Below, in pieces: positions 9,583 through 18,666 of a stretch of DNA of 64,000 nt. Position numbers and translations under genes: made by a program. The notes under the pieces were generated by a model that saw nothing but the letters and a program-made list of their open reading frames with translations, made no database searches and was not told the origin of the DNA. The stretch lies in contig JAQBNO010000156.1 of NCBI GenBank assembly GCA_028288485.1, forward strand, positions 35,720-99,719, read 5' to 3'. The DNA comes from Segetibacter sp. GTDB taxonomy: Bacteria; Bacteroidota; Bacteroidia; Chitinophagales; Chitinophagaceae. Positions within the stretch are counted from its first letter, which is position 1. Every line of letters starts with the position of its first letter.

Positions 9583-9611
9583 CGTACACTTTAATACCTC
9601 ATAATACAACT

Positions 9612-11468
9612 TTAGCTTTCGTCGTTATACTTAAATATTAAAAAAGCTTCGGGTTGAATGGTAACAGGAGAACCACTGCCAATCGAAGCGGGAGCCGCTT
9701 CCGGACCTTTCCATTCCGGTGCTGCCGAATCGAAGATTTTACGCCACTCGCTTTTAATAGTTGGGAGGGCTAATTGCTGTTGTTTTTTCGAAAAATTCAT
9801 TAAACACAACACGTGTTCACCTTCATGCCAGCGCCGTAATAACAGCGTTTGGTTTTCCTGGTTCTCTTCAACAATAAGCTGGTTTCGGTTCAGGTTTTTT
9901 AATGCCGGTTGCTGTTTTCGCAGCGAAATCAATTCCTTATAATACTGAAGCATATTCCGGTGCGGCTCCTGCTCCTGTAGTTCCCATTGAAGTTTAGACT
10001 CTTCAAAAGTTTGTTCTGATACCGGGTCAGGTGCTTCACCCTGGCTGTGAAACGCCGCAAATTCTGCTTTACGTCCCTTGCGAACTGCTTCTGCCAATTC
10101 AGGATCGGTGTGACTAACAAAGTAGAGAAAGGGATTTGGTTCACTGTATTCTTCTCCCATAAAGAGCATTGGCAGGTAAGGGCTAGCCATTACGGCTCCT
10201 GCCATCAGTTTCTGCATTTCATAACTCACCAGCGTACTGGTGCGTTCGCCAAGCATCCGGTTGCCAACCTGGTCATGATTTTGCGAGAATACGATGAATT
10301 GTTTTCCCGGGTTATTTTCTGCTTTTATCCCAAAGGTCTTCTTTCGGTGATTGGAGTAGATACCGTCGAAAACGTAGGCATCTTTATATGATTTGGCAAG
10401 ATGTGCCAAACCGTCAAAATCCGAATAGTAGCCACTTCTTTCCTCCCCTCCGGTTACCCTTAATGCATGGTGAAATTCATCTACCCATTGTGCATCCATT
10501 CCAAAACCCTGCTCTTCAAGAGGGTTAATGAAACGGTTATCGTTAAGGTCCAACTCAACAATGAGATAATGTTTTCGGCCTGTTACAGCCATTAACTTGT
10601 TTACGTTTTGCTTAATCTCCCTCAGTATATGGGTAGGACTAAAGTCTTTAATAGCGTGAACGGCATCCATGCGTAACGCATCGATGTGAAAATCACGAAA
10701 CCACATCAGAACATTCTCGACGAAATATTTTCTGACGCCGTCGCACCATTCGTCGTCGAAATTTATTGCGTTGCCCCAGGGAGTATTGTACTTATCTGTA
10801 AAATAGGGACCAATTGCACCGAGGTAATTACCCTCCGGGCCCATATGATTGTACACTACATCAAGTATTACGGCAAGGCCTTTTTCGTGGCACACCTGCA
10901 CGAGATGCTTCAGCCCTTCAGGCCCACCATACGAATCCTGCACGGCAAATGGGAAAACTCCGTCGTAGCCCCAATTGCGGGCACCGGGGAACTGGGCAAC
11001 CGGCATAATTTCAATAGCATTTACCCCAAGGTCTTTCAGGTAATCAAGCTTTTTTTCCAGCGCGGCAAAAGTACCGTCGGGGGTAAACGTTCCGGTGTGC
11101 AGTTCGTAAAGAAGGTATTCCTCTAATGGTATATTATTCCAGTTGTCATCCGACCATTGAAATTCATTCAAGTCTATTGCTTTTGAAGGGCCATGCACTC
11201 CCTGCGGTTGACTGAGGGAAGTTGGATCAGGAAATTCATTATCTCCTTCTAATGCAATCTTATATAAGTCGTTTTTTTTGATTTGATCGGTAACAGTTTT
11301 CCAGTAGCCAAATTCGTCTTTAACCAGTTGTACCGATCTTTTATTTTCCGGTAGGCTTATGGCTACTTTTTCTGCAAGTGGCGCCCATATCGCTACCTCT
11401 GCTTTGCCATCCGTATTAAAATTAATTCCAATAGATCTCTTTTTTACTTGCGTTTGATTCATGCTCAT
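9612..11468 (-). CDS. treZ: Malto-oligosyltrehalose trehalohydrolase (GH13)
   Basis: TreZ cleaves the alpha-1,4 bond next to the trehalose unit of maltooligosyl-trehalose, releasing trehalose. The 618 residues comprise an N-terminal CBM48-like beta domain (about 10-100) and a GH13 barrel. In the barrel, YELHTGTFTPDGTF (121-134), WGYDGVFPFAVQDSYGGPEGL (from 166) and DVVYNHMGPEGNYL (203-216) are typical of TreZ. The nucleophile Asp is in ALRMDAVHAI (about 268), the Glu in LIVELDLND (about 305), and SQNHDQVGNR carries the third acid. Start ATG 11468 overlaps the glgX stop by four bases (ATGA), so the two are translationally coupled. The protein is cytoplasmic, with no signal peptide. Confidence 0.96.
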   Translation of the reverse strand: MSMNQTQVKKRSIGINFNTDGKAEVAIWAPLAEKVAISLPENKRSVQLVKDEFGYWKTVTDQIKKNDLYKIALEGDNEFPDPTSLSQPQGVHGPSKAIDLNEFQWSDDNWNNIPLEEYLLYELHTGTFTPDGTFAALEKKLDYLKDLGVNAIEIMPVAQFPGARNWGYDGVFPFAVQDSYGGPEGLKHLVQVCHEKGLAVILDVVYNHMGPEGNYLGAIGPYFTDKYNTPWGNAINFDDEWCDGVRKYFVENVLMWFRDFHIDALRMDAVHAIKDFSPTHILREIKQNVNKLMAVTGRKHYLIVELDLNDNRFINPLEEQGFGMDAQWVDEFHHALRVTGGEERSGYYSDFDGLAHLAKSYKDAYVFDGIYSNHRKKTFGIKAENNPGKQFIVFSQNHDQVGNRMLGERTSTLVSYEMQKLMAGAVMASPYLPMLFMGEEYSEPNPFLYFVSHTDPELAEAVRKGRKAEFAAFHSQGEAPDPVSEQTFEESKLQWELQEQEPHRNMLQYYKELISLRKQQPALKNLNRNQLIVEENQENQTLLLRRWHEGEHVLCLMNFSKKQQQLALPTIKSEWRKIFDSAAPEWKGPEAAPASIGSGSPVTIQPEAFLIFKYNDES

Positions 11469-13657
11469 AGTAATAAATTATCCTGTTGTTTTAGTACTAC
11501 AGTTGAACGCCCCTGTACTATAATTGCTTCACCGGCAGCAAAGTCGCCCCGATCTTCATCAACCAGGTTTTCACTTGTATCCAATACCTTGATCCATTGC
11601 GTGCCGTATTTCTCAGGCGGAAGGGTGTATTCTAATTTGTCGTGGTAAGCATTAAAGATTACGTAAAAGCTATCATCAATAATTGTCTCGCCTTTCGGAC
11701 CCTTTGATCTGATTCCCTGCCCATTCAAAAAGACGCCCAGCGATTTTGCATAGTCGTGCCTCCAGTTTTCTTCGGTCATTTCTGTTCCTTCCGGTAAAAA
11801 CCAGGCGATATCTTCAAGACCACCTGCTGCATGGATCGGCTGGCCCTGGAACCAACGACGACGACGGAAAACAGGATGATTTTTACGGAAATGAATCACC
11901 TTCCTGGTAAATTCCAACAGCTCCTGGTCAGCCTCTTCCCAATGAAGCCACGAGATTTCATTATCCTGGCAGTATGCGTTGTTGTTTCCATGTTGTGTTC
12001 TGCCAATTTCATCTCCCGCTACTATCATTGGCACTCCTTGCGACAGGAATAATGTTGCTAAAAAGTTCCTCTTCTGTTGTGAACGCAATGCTATTATATC
12101 CGGGTTATCAGTAGGGCCTTCGGCACCACAATTCCATGACTTGTTATGACTTTCCCCATCATTGTTATTCTCCAGGTTGGCCATGTTATGCTTTTCGTTG
12201 TATGAAACAAGGTCGTGCAGGGTAAAGCCGTCATGAGCAGTTATAAAGTTGATGCTTGCGGTAGGCTTGCGGTAATCATTTTGATATAAGTCGGGGCTTC
12301 CGGTAAAACGCTGCGCAAATTCACCCAACATGCTATCCGCTCCACGCCAGTAGTCCCGAAGGCAGTCTCTATACTTACCGTTCCACTCAGCCCATCCCGG
12401 AGGGAATTTACCTACCTGGTAACCTCCTTCGCCGATATCCCATGGTTCGGCAATCAGTTTAACCTGAGAGATAACCGGGTCCTGGTGGATAATATCGAAG
12501 AAAGATCCGAGGCGGTCTACCGAGTGAAGTTCTCTTGCAAGCGTTGAAGCAAGATCAAAGCGGAAACCATCAATATGCATTTCCAATATCCAATAACGAA
12601 GACTGTCCATTATGAGCCGCAGAACATTTGGCATCATAGCATTTAGCGTATTACCGGTTCCGGTGTAGTCCATGCAATAGCGCTTGTCTTCAGTAAGGCG
12701 GTAGTAAGAAGCATTATCAATACCCCGGAAAGAAATCGTTGGGCCCATGTGATTTCCTTCACCTGTATGGTTATAAACAACATCAAGAATAACCTCGATG
12801 CCTGCTTTATGCAGTTTTTTAACCATATTCTTAAATTCGAAAACCTGTTCGCCCTGCACTCCGCTTCCCGAATAGCGCACGTCCGGTGCAAAAAATCCGA
12901 TTGAGTTATAACCCCAGTAATTAGCGAGATCGGTTTCTGCCAGGTGACGATCCCGTATAAAATGGTGAACCGGCATTAGTTCAATTGCCGTTATGCCAAG
13001 ATCATGGAGATACTGAATGGTGACAGGATGAGCTAATGCAGCATATGTTCCTTTTATTTCTTCGGGAATGTCGGGATGAAGCTTGGTGAAGCCTTTAACG
13101 TGCGTTTCGTAAATGATTGACTTGTGATAGGAGATTTTTGGAGGTGTGTCACCTTCCCAGTCAAAATTTGGATCAATAACTACCGACTTAGGCACGTAAG
13201 GAGCACTATCTGTTCTGCTAAAAGTTAAATCAGCATCAGGTGCACCAAGCACATAGCCAAACAGCGAATCATGCCATTCGATAGTACCTGCAATGGCTTT
13301 AGCATAAGGATCGATCAATAATTTATAATGATTGAACCGGTGCCCGTTTTCGGGTTCGTACGGTCCACGTACCCGGTACCCGTATAACTGTCCCGGCTTG
13401 GCATCCGGAAGGTAGACATGCCAAATCTGGTGCGTTCTTTCAGTTATTTCTATTTTTGCAGACTCTTTCGTGCTCTTCGTTGAGTCGAATAAACACAATT
13501 CAACCCCGGTAGCATTATCTGCATAAAGAGCGAAATTAACTCCGTTTCCATCCCAGGTTGCTCCGAGCGGGTACGGATGACCTGGATAAACTATAATATC
13601 TTTCGTATTTTTAGTATCTGTTATACTTTTAATACGTGTAATATTTCTACTATTCAT
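11465..13657 (-). CDS. glgX: Glycogen/maltodextrin debranching enzyme (isoamylase type)
   Basis: This enzyme hydrolyses alpha-1,6 branches of glycogen or limit dextrin to release linear maltodextrins, the substrate for TreY; in other operons the gene is called treX. The 730-residue protein has an N-terminal CBM48 domain (about 20-130) and a GH13_11 catalytic barrel. The nucleophile is in HIDGFRFDLAS (Asp about 368), the acid/base in LIAEPWD (Glu about 404), and the third Asp in ITAHDGFTLHD (about 476). It is the promoter-proximal gene of the trehalose unit, preceded by a nearly 1-kb gene-free region. The ATGA overlap with treZ argues for one transcript. The name glgX is by family; whether glycogen or maltodextrin is the main substrate is not decided here. 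Confidence 0.95.
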   Translation of the reverse strand: MNSRNITRIKSITDTKNTKDIIVYPGHPYPLGATWDGNGVNFALYADNATGVELCLFDSTKSTKESAKIEITERTHQIWHVYLPDAKPGQLYGYRVRGPYEPENGHRFNHYKLLIDPYAKAIAGTIEWHDSLFGYVLGAPDADLTFSRTDSAPYVPKSVVIDPNFDWEGDTPPKISYHKSIIYETHVKGFTKLHPDIPEEIKGTYAALAHPVTIQYLHDLGITAIELMPVHHFIRDRHLAETDLANYWGYNSIGFFAPDVRYSGSGVQGEQVFEFKNMVKKLHKAGIEVILDVVYNHTGEGNHMGPTISFRGIDNASYYRLTEDKRYCMDYTGTGNTLNAMMPNVLRLIMDSLRYWILEMHIDGFRFDLASTLARELHSVDRLGSFFDIIHQDPVISQVKLIAEPWDIGEGGYQVGKFPPGWAEWNGKYRDCLRDYWRGADSMLGEFAQRFTGSPDLYQNDYRKPTASINFITAHDGFTLHDLVSYNEKHNMANLENNNDGESHNKSWNCGAEGPTDNPDIIALRSQQKRNFLATLFLSQGVPMIVAGDEIGRTQHGNNNAYCQDNEISWLHWEEADQELLEFTRKVIHFRKNHPVFRRRRWFQGQPIHAAGGLEDIAWFLPEGTEMTEENWRHDYAKSLGVFLNGQGIRSKGPKGETIIDDSFYVIFNAYHDKLEYTLPPEKYGTQWIKVLDTSENLVDEDRGDFAAGEAIIVQGRSTVVLKQQDNLLL

Positions 13658-14076
13658 TCAATAAAAAATTTTGGGCTTTTGGTGAGAAATTTTCCCACTC
13701 TCTATTTTTTAATTTTAACAACTATCTCCAAATAGTAAAAACAAACACTATGTATAACTATTTGGGATAAAAAAGAAAAGCAAATTAAATATTATGTTAC
13801 ACTTTCCTCCTTTTGTTATTTTATTTACCTCTATTATTCAATATCCCTGCCAGTAAAAGAAATGTGGAGGGCAAAGGGGCTAGTCGTTGTTGTAACAATG
13901 AAGATTTATGTTCTTTTAACAACGGGAGACGGAATTGCTAATGCAGTACAAATAAATGTTATAATAAAAAACAGGAATTTAACCAGGAAAGCAGCGTATC
14001 GAAAAATTCGATAAATGGGAGATGCACTAAATAATTGGAAAGAATGCAATATGTGAAGGAGCCGGTTTCATGTAGA

Positions 14077-14172
14077 GTTTTTGTTTGTCATCAACATAAC
14101 TCCCTCCCGCATCGTCGTCCGAGTCGATCCCTTTGTCTAATGACTCCTTCGGAGGTACTGTCACTTGCTTGT
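14077..14172 (-). repeat. Dispersed intergenic element, GGATC-module form
   Basis: On the minus strand: ACAAGCAAGTGACAGTACC, then GGAGTCATTAGACAAAGGGA (the module shared with 9353-9452), then ACGACGATG, and an end at GATGACAAACAAAAAC. Confidence 0.65.
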
Positions 14173-14355
14173 TTAAGGCAATCTACATTCAGCTTTGCTA
14201 TATCGGCCGGCAATAAGATCGAATGTTAAAAGATGGTGGGAGACAAAGAGAATAAGCGGTTAATGAACAGTTGAAAGTTTTATAACAAGCCGATAAGTAT
14301 CTTCAGCAGTATGGCACATACCGATAAAAGTAAAATGGTTGTTTGCAAATGAACG

Positions 14356-14482
14356 GTTGCGACCCTTAGGCCTGGTTCGGGATACCCTTGGGCAAGTTCA
14401 GGGTAAAAACCACTACGCAACGTCCTGCCAGGGAATTAGCGTAGCAACGATGATGCTATAAAAACAAATGCTGGTATCTAAA
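14356..14482 (+). repeat. Dispersed intergenic element, long CAAGTTCAGGG-module form
   Basis: Begins GGTTGCGACCCTTAGG, has a central TTGGGCAAGTTCAGGGTAAA module, then GCAACGATGATG, and ends AATGCTGGTATCTAAAG. The same architecture occurs at 18498 and 51139. Confidence 0.7.
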
Positions 14483-14633
14483 GATGGAAATTTCAAGGTT
14501 TGGAACCGCAAAGAGCAAGTTTTCGCTTGTACGCCCAACCTTCTGGAATTGTAAGCTGAACCGTTATTCCCTTGCTTCCTCACTTGCGCTTTATGTGTAG
14601 GTGCGAGTTACCATTACTATACATCCTGGTTCA

Positions 14634-15872
14634 TTAACCCGAAACCAGGTGATCGAACAACATATCATCTTTGTTTAATTCTGTATACTTCCAGTTCAGC
14701 CGGTCCATATTGTTTACCAGCTGTTTGTAATCTTCCCTGTTTTGAAGTTCGATGCCAACAATGGCAGGCCCGTATTCTTTATTGTGCTTCTGCATGTATT
14801 CAAAACGTGTAATATCGTCGTTCGGGCCTAAAATATCATTTACAAATTCTTTCAAAGCTCCCGGCCTTTGTGCAAACCTGATCAGGAAATAATGCTTTAA
14901 GCCTTCGTATTGCAGCGAACGTTCCTTAATTTCCTGCATACGGTCGATATCGTTGTTACTGCCGCTGACAATGCAAACCACATTCTTGCCCCTGATCGTT
15001 TCGGTATAAGCGTCTAAAGCAGCTATTGATAATGCACCAGCAGGTTCAACTACAATGGCATCTTCATTATACAACTGCAAAATAGTGGAGCATACCTTTC
15101 CTTCAGCTACCAGCTGCATGTCATCTAAAACTTCTTTGCAAATGGGAAACGTAAGATCACCAACCCTCTTTACCGAAGCACCGTCTACAAATCGCTCGAT
15201 ATTTTCTAATGTTACCGGGTGGCCAGCTTTTAGGGCAGCCGACATAGAGGGTGCACCTTCGGGCTCAACACCGATGATTTTTGTTTTTGGACTAACGCCT
15301 TTAAGATAAGATCCAATACCTGCAGACAATCCACCTCCACCTACGGGAATAAAGACATAGTCGATATCGGTAAGTTCCTCGAAAATTTCAACTCCAACCG
15401 TAGCCTGGCCTTCAATGATGCGATAATCATCAAAAGGGGGAATGAAAGTCATACCCTTTTCTTCTGTATATTTTTTTGCGGCTATTGCGCAATCATCGAA
15501 AGTATCACCTACCAGCACGATCTCGATCTTGTCTTCGCCGAACATTTTGGTCTGCTTTACCTTCTGGTTAGGTGTTATCGACGGCATAAAAACCACACCT
15601 TTTACGTCCAGCTTCTTGCACGAATAGGCAAAGCCCTGTGCATGATTTCCTGCGCTTGCACATACAACACCGCCTTGCAGTACTTGCGCTGGCAGGCTGC
15701 TCAGCATATTATAAGCACCCCTTATTTTATAGGAACGAACTACCTGCAAATCTTCCCGCTTCAGGTAAATGTTAGCATCAAATTTTTTAGAAAGATGATG
15801 GTGGTAGGCCAGTGGCGTTTTATATACTACCTGTTTTATCCGTTCGGTTGCCAGCTCGAAATTCAGAACCAA
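14634..15872 (-). CDS. ilvA: Threonine ammonia-lyase (biosynthetic)
   Basis: IlvA deaminates threonine to 2-oxobutanoate, the entry to isoleucine. The protein has about 412 residues. The PLP lysine is in VVRSYKIRGAYN (about 49), a PLP phosphate loop is in PVGGGGLSAG, and a C-terminal ACT-like regulatory domain starts near 330 (HYFLIRFAQRPGALKEF). It is the last gene of the leu-ilv cluster. The start is odd: an in-frame TAA lies five codons upstream and there is no ATG before residue 56, so TTG at 15872 is the most plausible initiator. That TTG and the next codons lie in a copy of a short dispersed repeat (15864-15886), which may have replaced the original start. Confidence 0.93.
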   Translation of the reverse strand: MVLNFELATERIKQVVYKTPLAYHHHLSKKFDANIYLKREDLQVVRSYKIRGAYNMLSSLPAQVLQGGVVCASAGNHAQGFAYSCKKLDVKGVVFMPSITPNQKVKQTKMFGEDKIEIVLVGDTFDDCAIAAKKYTEEKGMTFIPPFDDYRIIEGQATVGVEIFEELTDIDYVFIPVGGGGLSAGIGSYLKGVSPKTKIIGVEPEGAPSMSAALKAGHPVTLENIERFVDGASVKRVGDLTFPICKEVLDDMQLVAEGKVCSTILQLYNEDAIVVEPAGALSIAALDAYTETIRGKNVVCIVSGSNNDIDRMQEIKERSLQYEGLKHYFLIRFAQRPGALKEFVNDILGPNDDITRFEYMQKHNKEYGPAIVGIELQNREDYKQLVNNMDRLNWKYTELNKDDMLFDHLVSG

Positions 15873-15886
15873 GATTTTTAGGATTT
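15864..15886. repeat. Short AACCA-GATTTTTAGGATTT repeat overlapping the ilvA start
   Basis: CAGAACCAAGATTTTTAGG followed by ATTT. It is nearly identical to copies at 15908-15931 and 15953-15967, and inverted relative to 16008-16043. It covers the first codons of ilvA. Confidence 0.65.
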
Positions 15887-15952
15887 AATAGAATTATGAT
15901 CAAATTGAGAACCACGATTAGCAGGATTTCTTGGATGTATAGGAAATAAAAA

Positions 15953-16041
15953 AACCACGATTTTTAGAAGCTGGGGATCGAAAGGAAATAAGTGAATGTC
16001 TTATTTCATTAAAATCCTTACAAATCCTAAAAATCGTGGTT
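15953..16041. repeat. 15-bp perfect inverted repeat between ilvA and ilvC
   Basis: AACCACGATTTTTAG at 15953-15967 is the exact reverse complement of CTAAAAATCGTGGTT at 16027-16041, with a 59-bp loop. The transcript of this part of the operon could fold into a long hairpin in the ilvC-ilvA spacer. Another partial copy (CTTACAAATCCTGGTTCTA) lies at 18651-18669 over the ilvB stop. Confidence 0.75.
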
Positions 16042-16055
16042 CTGGCTTTTGTTAT

Positions 16056-17150
16056 TTATATAACTGCTTCTACAAATTTTTCTTCGTTTTCTTCAGCAGC
16101 CGGTTCCTGGTTTTCGGGACGAAGGCTTCTTACTGTTTTACCTGCGCGCCACATTTCGCTGTCACGTAATTCGGCAAGTTCAGCATCTAATTTCGCACGA
16201 TAATCTGCTTTGCTGTTGCTCTCAATTGATTTTTGAGCTTCTTTCCCGGCAGCTACGCTTTCGTATAAATCATTGAAAACAGGTAAAGTTGCATCACGGA
16301 ATTTCTTCCACCAATCCAATGCACCACGTTGGGCAGTTGTCGAACAGTTGGCATACATCCAGTCCATACCATTTTCTGCTACTAATGGCATTAGCGATTG
16401 TGTAAGCTCTTCAACTGTTTCATTAAATGATTCAGAAGGAGAGTGCCCTTTTGATCTCAACACCTGGTATTGAGCAGCAAATATTCCCTGGATTGCGCCC
16501 ATTAATGTACCGCGCTCGCCGGTTAAGTCAGAGAAAACCTCTTTCCTAAAATCAGTCTCGAATAAATACCCGCTGCCGATTGCGATTCCTAATGCTACAA
16601 CTCTTTCATAAGCACGTCCTGTTGCATCCTGGAAGATGGCGTAGCTACTATTTAAGCCACGGCCTTGTAAAAACATTCTGCGCAAAGAAGTTCCTGAACC
16701 TTTTGGAGCGACCAAAAATACATCTACATCTTTAGGAGGAATAATGCCAGTCTGGTCACTATATGTAATACCGAAACCGTGAGAAAAGTATAATGCTTTA
16801 CCTGCAGTTAAATGTTTTTTAACTGTCGGCCATAATTGAATTTGTGCAGCATCGCTTAATAAGTAGCAGATGATTGTGCCTTTTTGCAATGCTTCTTCAA
16901 TTTCAAAAAGGGTTTCGCCGGGTACAAAACCGTCGCTCACAGCCTTATCCCATGATTTTGAATTTTTGCGTTGGCCAACTATCACATTCACACCGTTTTC
17001 TTTTTGGTTTAAAGCCTGGCCAGGACCTTGTACTCCGTAGCCAATTACAGCTACTACTTCATCTTTCAGTACTTCCTGTGCTTTTTCCAAAGGAAACTCG
17101 TCGCGTGTTACTACATTTTCTTCAACACCGCCAAAATTTAATTTTGCCAT
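16056..17150 (-). CDS. ilvC: Ketol-acid reductoisomerase (NADP+)
   Basis: IlvC isomerises and reduces 2-acetolactate or 2-aceto-2-hydroxybutanoate to the dihydroxy acids of valine and isoleucine synthesis. I start it at ATG 17150 (MAKLNFGGVEEN), giving 364 residues. The frame stays open to a TTG at 17174, but the added residues look non-coding. The N-terminal Rossmann domain has VIGYGVQGPGQALN, and the C-terminal knotted acid-binding domain contains DLTGERGTLMGAIQG and TVEELTQSLMPLV. The gene lies between ilvN (0.7 kb upstream) and ilvA in the same orientation. The upstream gap holds a dispersed-element copy and CCCC/GGGG repeats. Confidence 0.95.
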   Translation of the reverse strand: MAKLNFGGVEENVVTRDEFPLEKAQEVLKDEVVAVIGYGVQGPGQALNQKENGVNVIVGQRKNSKSWDKAVSDGFVPGETLFEIEEALQKGTIICYLLSDAAQIQLWPTVKKHLTAGKALYFSHGFGITYSDQTGIIPPKDVDVFLVAPKGSGTSLRRMFLQGRGLNSSYAIFQDATGRAYERVVALGIAIGSGYLFETDFRKEVFSDLTGERGTLMGAIQGIFAAQYQVLRSKGHSPSESFNETVEELTQSLMPLVAENGMDWMYANCSTTAQRGALDWWKKFRDATLPVFNDLYESVAAGKEAQKSIESNSKADYRAKLDAELAELRDSEMWRAGKTVRSLRPENQEPAAEENEEKFVEAVI

Positions 17151-17235
17151 TGTTATTTTAGTTTTTAGTCCCAACCCCTAAAGAAGTTAGGATTGTTTAA
17201 AGTTTGTATTTAAAATTGGTCTTTTATTGTTTTAC

Positions 17236-17292
17236 TTTTTTGTTACCGGCATTTGTTCTTTATTTCGCTCCTGTTGTGTCACTCACTTCTAC
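17236..17292 (-). repeat. Dispersed intergenic element, short form
   Basis: On the minus strand it begins GTAGAAGTGAGTGACACAAC and ends AATGCCGGTAACAAAAAAG. It is located in the ilvN-ilvC spacer. Confidence 0.7.
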
Positions 17293-17324
17293 TGCAACAA
17301 AAAAAGGGGCATTCATAAATTTTA

Positions 17325-17358
17325 TTTTCTTAAGCCCCTCCGGGGTTTGGGGCTTCTT
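17325..17358. repeat. CCCC/GGGG short palindromic repeat
   Basis: AAGCCCCTCCGGGGTTTGGG followed by GCTT can fold on itself. It belongs with similar CCC(C)TAAAGGGG motifs at 18437, 20441 and 24327 in the same gene cluster. Confidence 0.5.
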
Positions 17359-17826
17359 TTCGTTAAACAAGATCTTGCTGCCAAATCGATCAACCAGTTC
17401 CAGCGACTACGAGCCGTAGAAACTTTCTTCAAATCCCCGACCGGTTGTATTTGTATTTTTTTCGATCGGTTGTTGGTGGTAATCTTTTAAATCTTTACAC
17501 CAAATAAAAACCCTGCTTGCTGGTGTTCCATTATCATGATTCTCACTTAAATGTAAGGTTCAACCATCTTTAGTTACTTCCATCTACGCTGGTGTATTTT
17601 CTTCAAAATGCTGTTGCGAAACAACCTCAAATCTTAACGAGTCCACCAGGAATTCAATTGTGTTCCGGTAATCAAAGATGCGAAGGATAGGGATCCCGTT
17701 TTCGATGGGCATAGGGTGAGTTTTGAATGGACAGTAGTGAGTTGTAATTGTAAGCCGTGCGTTAGGCAGCTTCTTGCATCATCACAATTGTTCTGCATTC
17801 ACTATCGACTTTTGACCATTCACCAC

Positions 17827-18417
17827 TTACATACTAAACACCTCTTCCTGTTTATTGAGGTACTCATTTTCTACCACTTCTTCTCCAGGCTGCGCTTCTT
17901 CGAATTCTTTTAGTTTTTCATGGAAGCCGCTGCTTGCTTTTATGATAGCAACCCTGGCGCTTCGTACAAACTCGATAAGTCCGTAAGGGCTTAAAAAATC
18001 TATTAATTTGTCTGTCTCTTCGCGGTGGCCACTTGCTTCAAAAACAGTATAATCTTTTCTGATCACAACTGCCCTTGCTCCATATTGGCGAAGCAAGCGT
18101 TCTACCTGTACTTTTTCGGCAATCTGGTCGGTACTTACTTTATACATAGCGAGCTCCTGCCAAACAATTTCGTCATTAGTATTATAGTAAACTTTTAATA
18201 CTTCCACCTGTTTTTCTATTTGGCGGGCCACTTTTTTCACAACTTCCTCTGTTTCGTGTATCACTATAGTAAACCGGGAAATGCTTTCAATTTCTGACGG
18301 AGAAACATTAAAGCTTTCGATATTTATTTTTCTCCTCGAAAATATAATAGCGATACGAACCAGTAAACCGACCTGGTTCTCTGCATATATGGTAAAAGTA
18401 AATTCCTGTTTTTGCAT
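17827..18417 (-). CDS. ilvN: Acetolactate synthase small (regulatory) subunit
   Basis: This 196-residue protein has an N-terminal ACT domain (EFTFTIYAENQVGLLVRIAI, about 4-80) that in the family binds the feedback inhibitor valine. A second ferredoxin-like region follows (about 85-175). In this family it binds and activates the catalytic subunit. It lies directly downstream of ilvB in the same orientation, 249 bp away. It is slightly longer than typical IlvN/IlvH because of an acidic C-terminal tail (EEAQPGEEVVENEY). The symbol ilvN versus ilvH is arbitrary here. Confidence 0.93.
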   Translation of the reverse strand: MQKQEFTFTIYAENQVGLLVRIAIIFSRRKINIESFNVSPSEIESISRFTIVIHETEEVVKKVARQIEKQVEVLKVYYNTNDEIVWQELAMYKVSTDQIAEKVQVERLLRQYGARAVVIRKDYTVFEASGHREETDKLIDFLSPYGLIEFVRSARVAIIKASSGFHEKLKEFEEAQPGEEVVENEYLNKQEEVFSM

Positions 18418-18436
18418 AAACTCTTTTTTATCCTAT

Positions 18437-18460
18437 ACCCAAACCCCCAAAAGGGCTTTT
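18437..18460. repeat. CCCCCAAAAGGG short repeat upstream of ilvN
   Basis: ACCCAAACCCCCAAAAGGGC lies about 20 bp before the ilvN ATG. It is one of a set of C-run/G-run motifs placed just 5' of genes in this cluster. Confidence 0.5.
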
Positions 18461-18497
18461 GACGATGAAAGATGAACCTGCTGATTTTTTTGTTACG

Positions 18498-18617
18498 GTA
18501 CAAGTGTGCGACCCTTCGATAAGCTCTGGGTAAACTGCCATGCTCAATAATGCGTTACAGTAAAAGCGAGCGTGGCAACGGAAGCTCAATTAACAAATCC
18601 TGCAGGCTCAATAAAAA
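18498..18617 (+). repeat. Dispersed intergenic element, CTTCGA-module form
   Basis: GTACAAGTGTGCGAC, then CCTTCGATAAGCTCTGGGTA, AACTGCCA and GAGCGTG, then GCAACGGAAGC, ending CTCAATAAAAAA. The central module matches 51139-51256. It lies in the ilvB-ilvN spacer. Confidence 0.7.
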
Positions 18618-18666
18618 AACTTCTTTATTTCCTAAACATCCATATTAAACCTTACAAATCCTGGTT

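Larger units (their letters stand above)
13658..14633. other. 976-bp intergenic region upstream of glgX
   Basis: No gene is supported. The 100 bp next to glgX are AT-rich and presumably contain its promoter, although no full TTTG-N19-TAnnTTTG match was found. Two dispersed-element copies occupy 14077-14172 (minus) and 14356-14482 (plus). The rest shows no recognisable structure. Confidence 0.6.
17151..17826. other. 676-bp ilvN-ilvC spacer without a gene
   Basis: No coding region is supported. It contains CCCCTAAA-type short repeats (17170-17183, 17325-17358) and one minus-strand dispersed-element copy. Such a long spacer inside a biosynthetic cluster suggests that ilvC-ilvA may have their own promoter. 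Confidence 0.55.

Noticed and set aside
9345..9594. Overlapping short open frames in the treZ-treY gap
   Set aside because: They are produced by two copies of the dispersed element and are not coding.
10686..11126. A 146-codon plus-strand open frame inside treZ
   Set aside because: Fully antisense to conserved GH13 codons; no start context and no recognisable motif.
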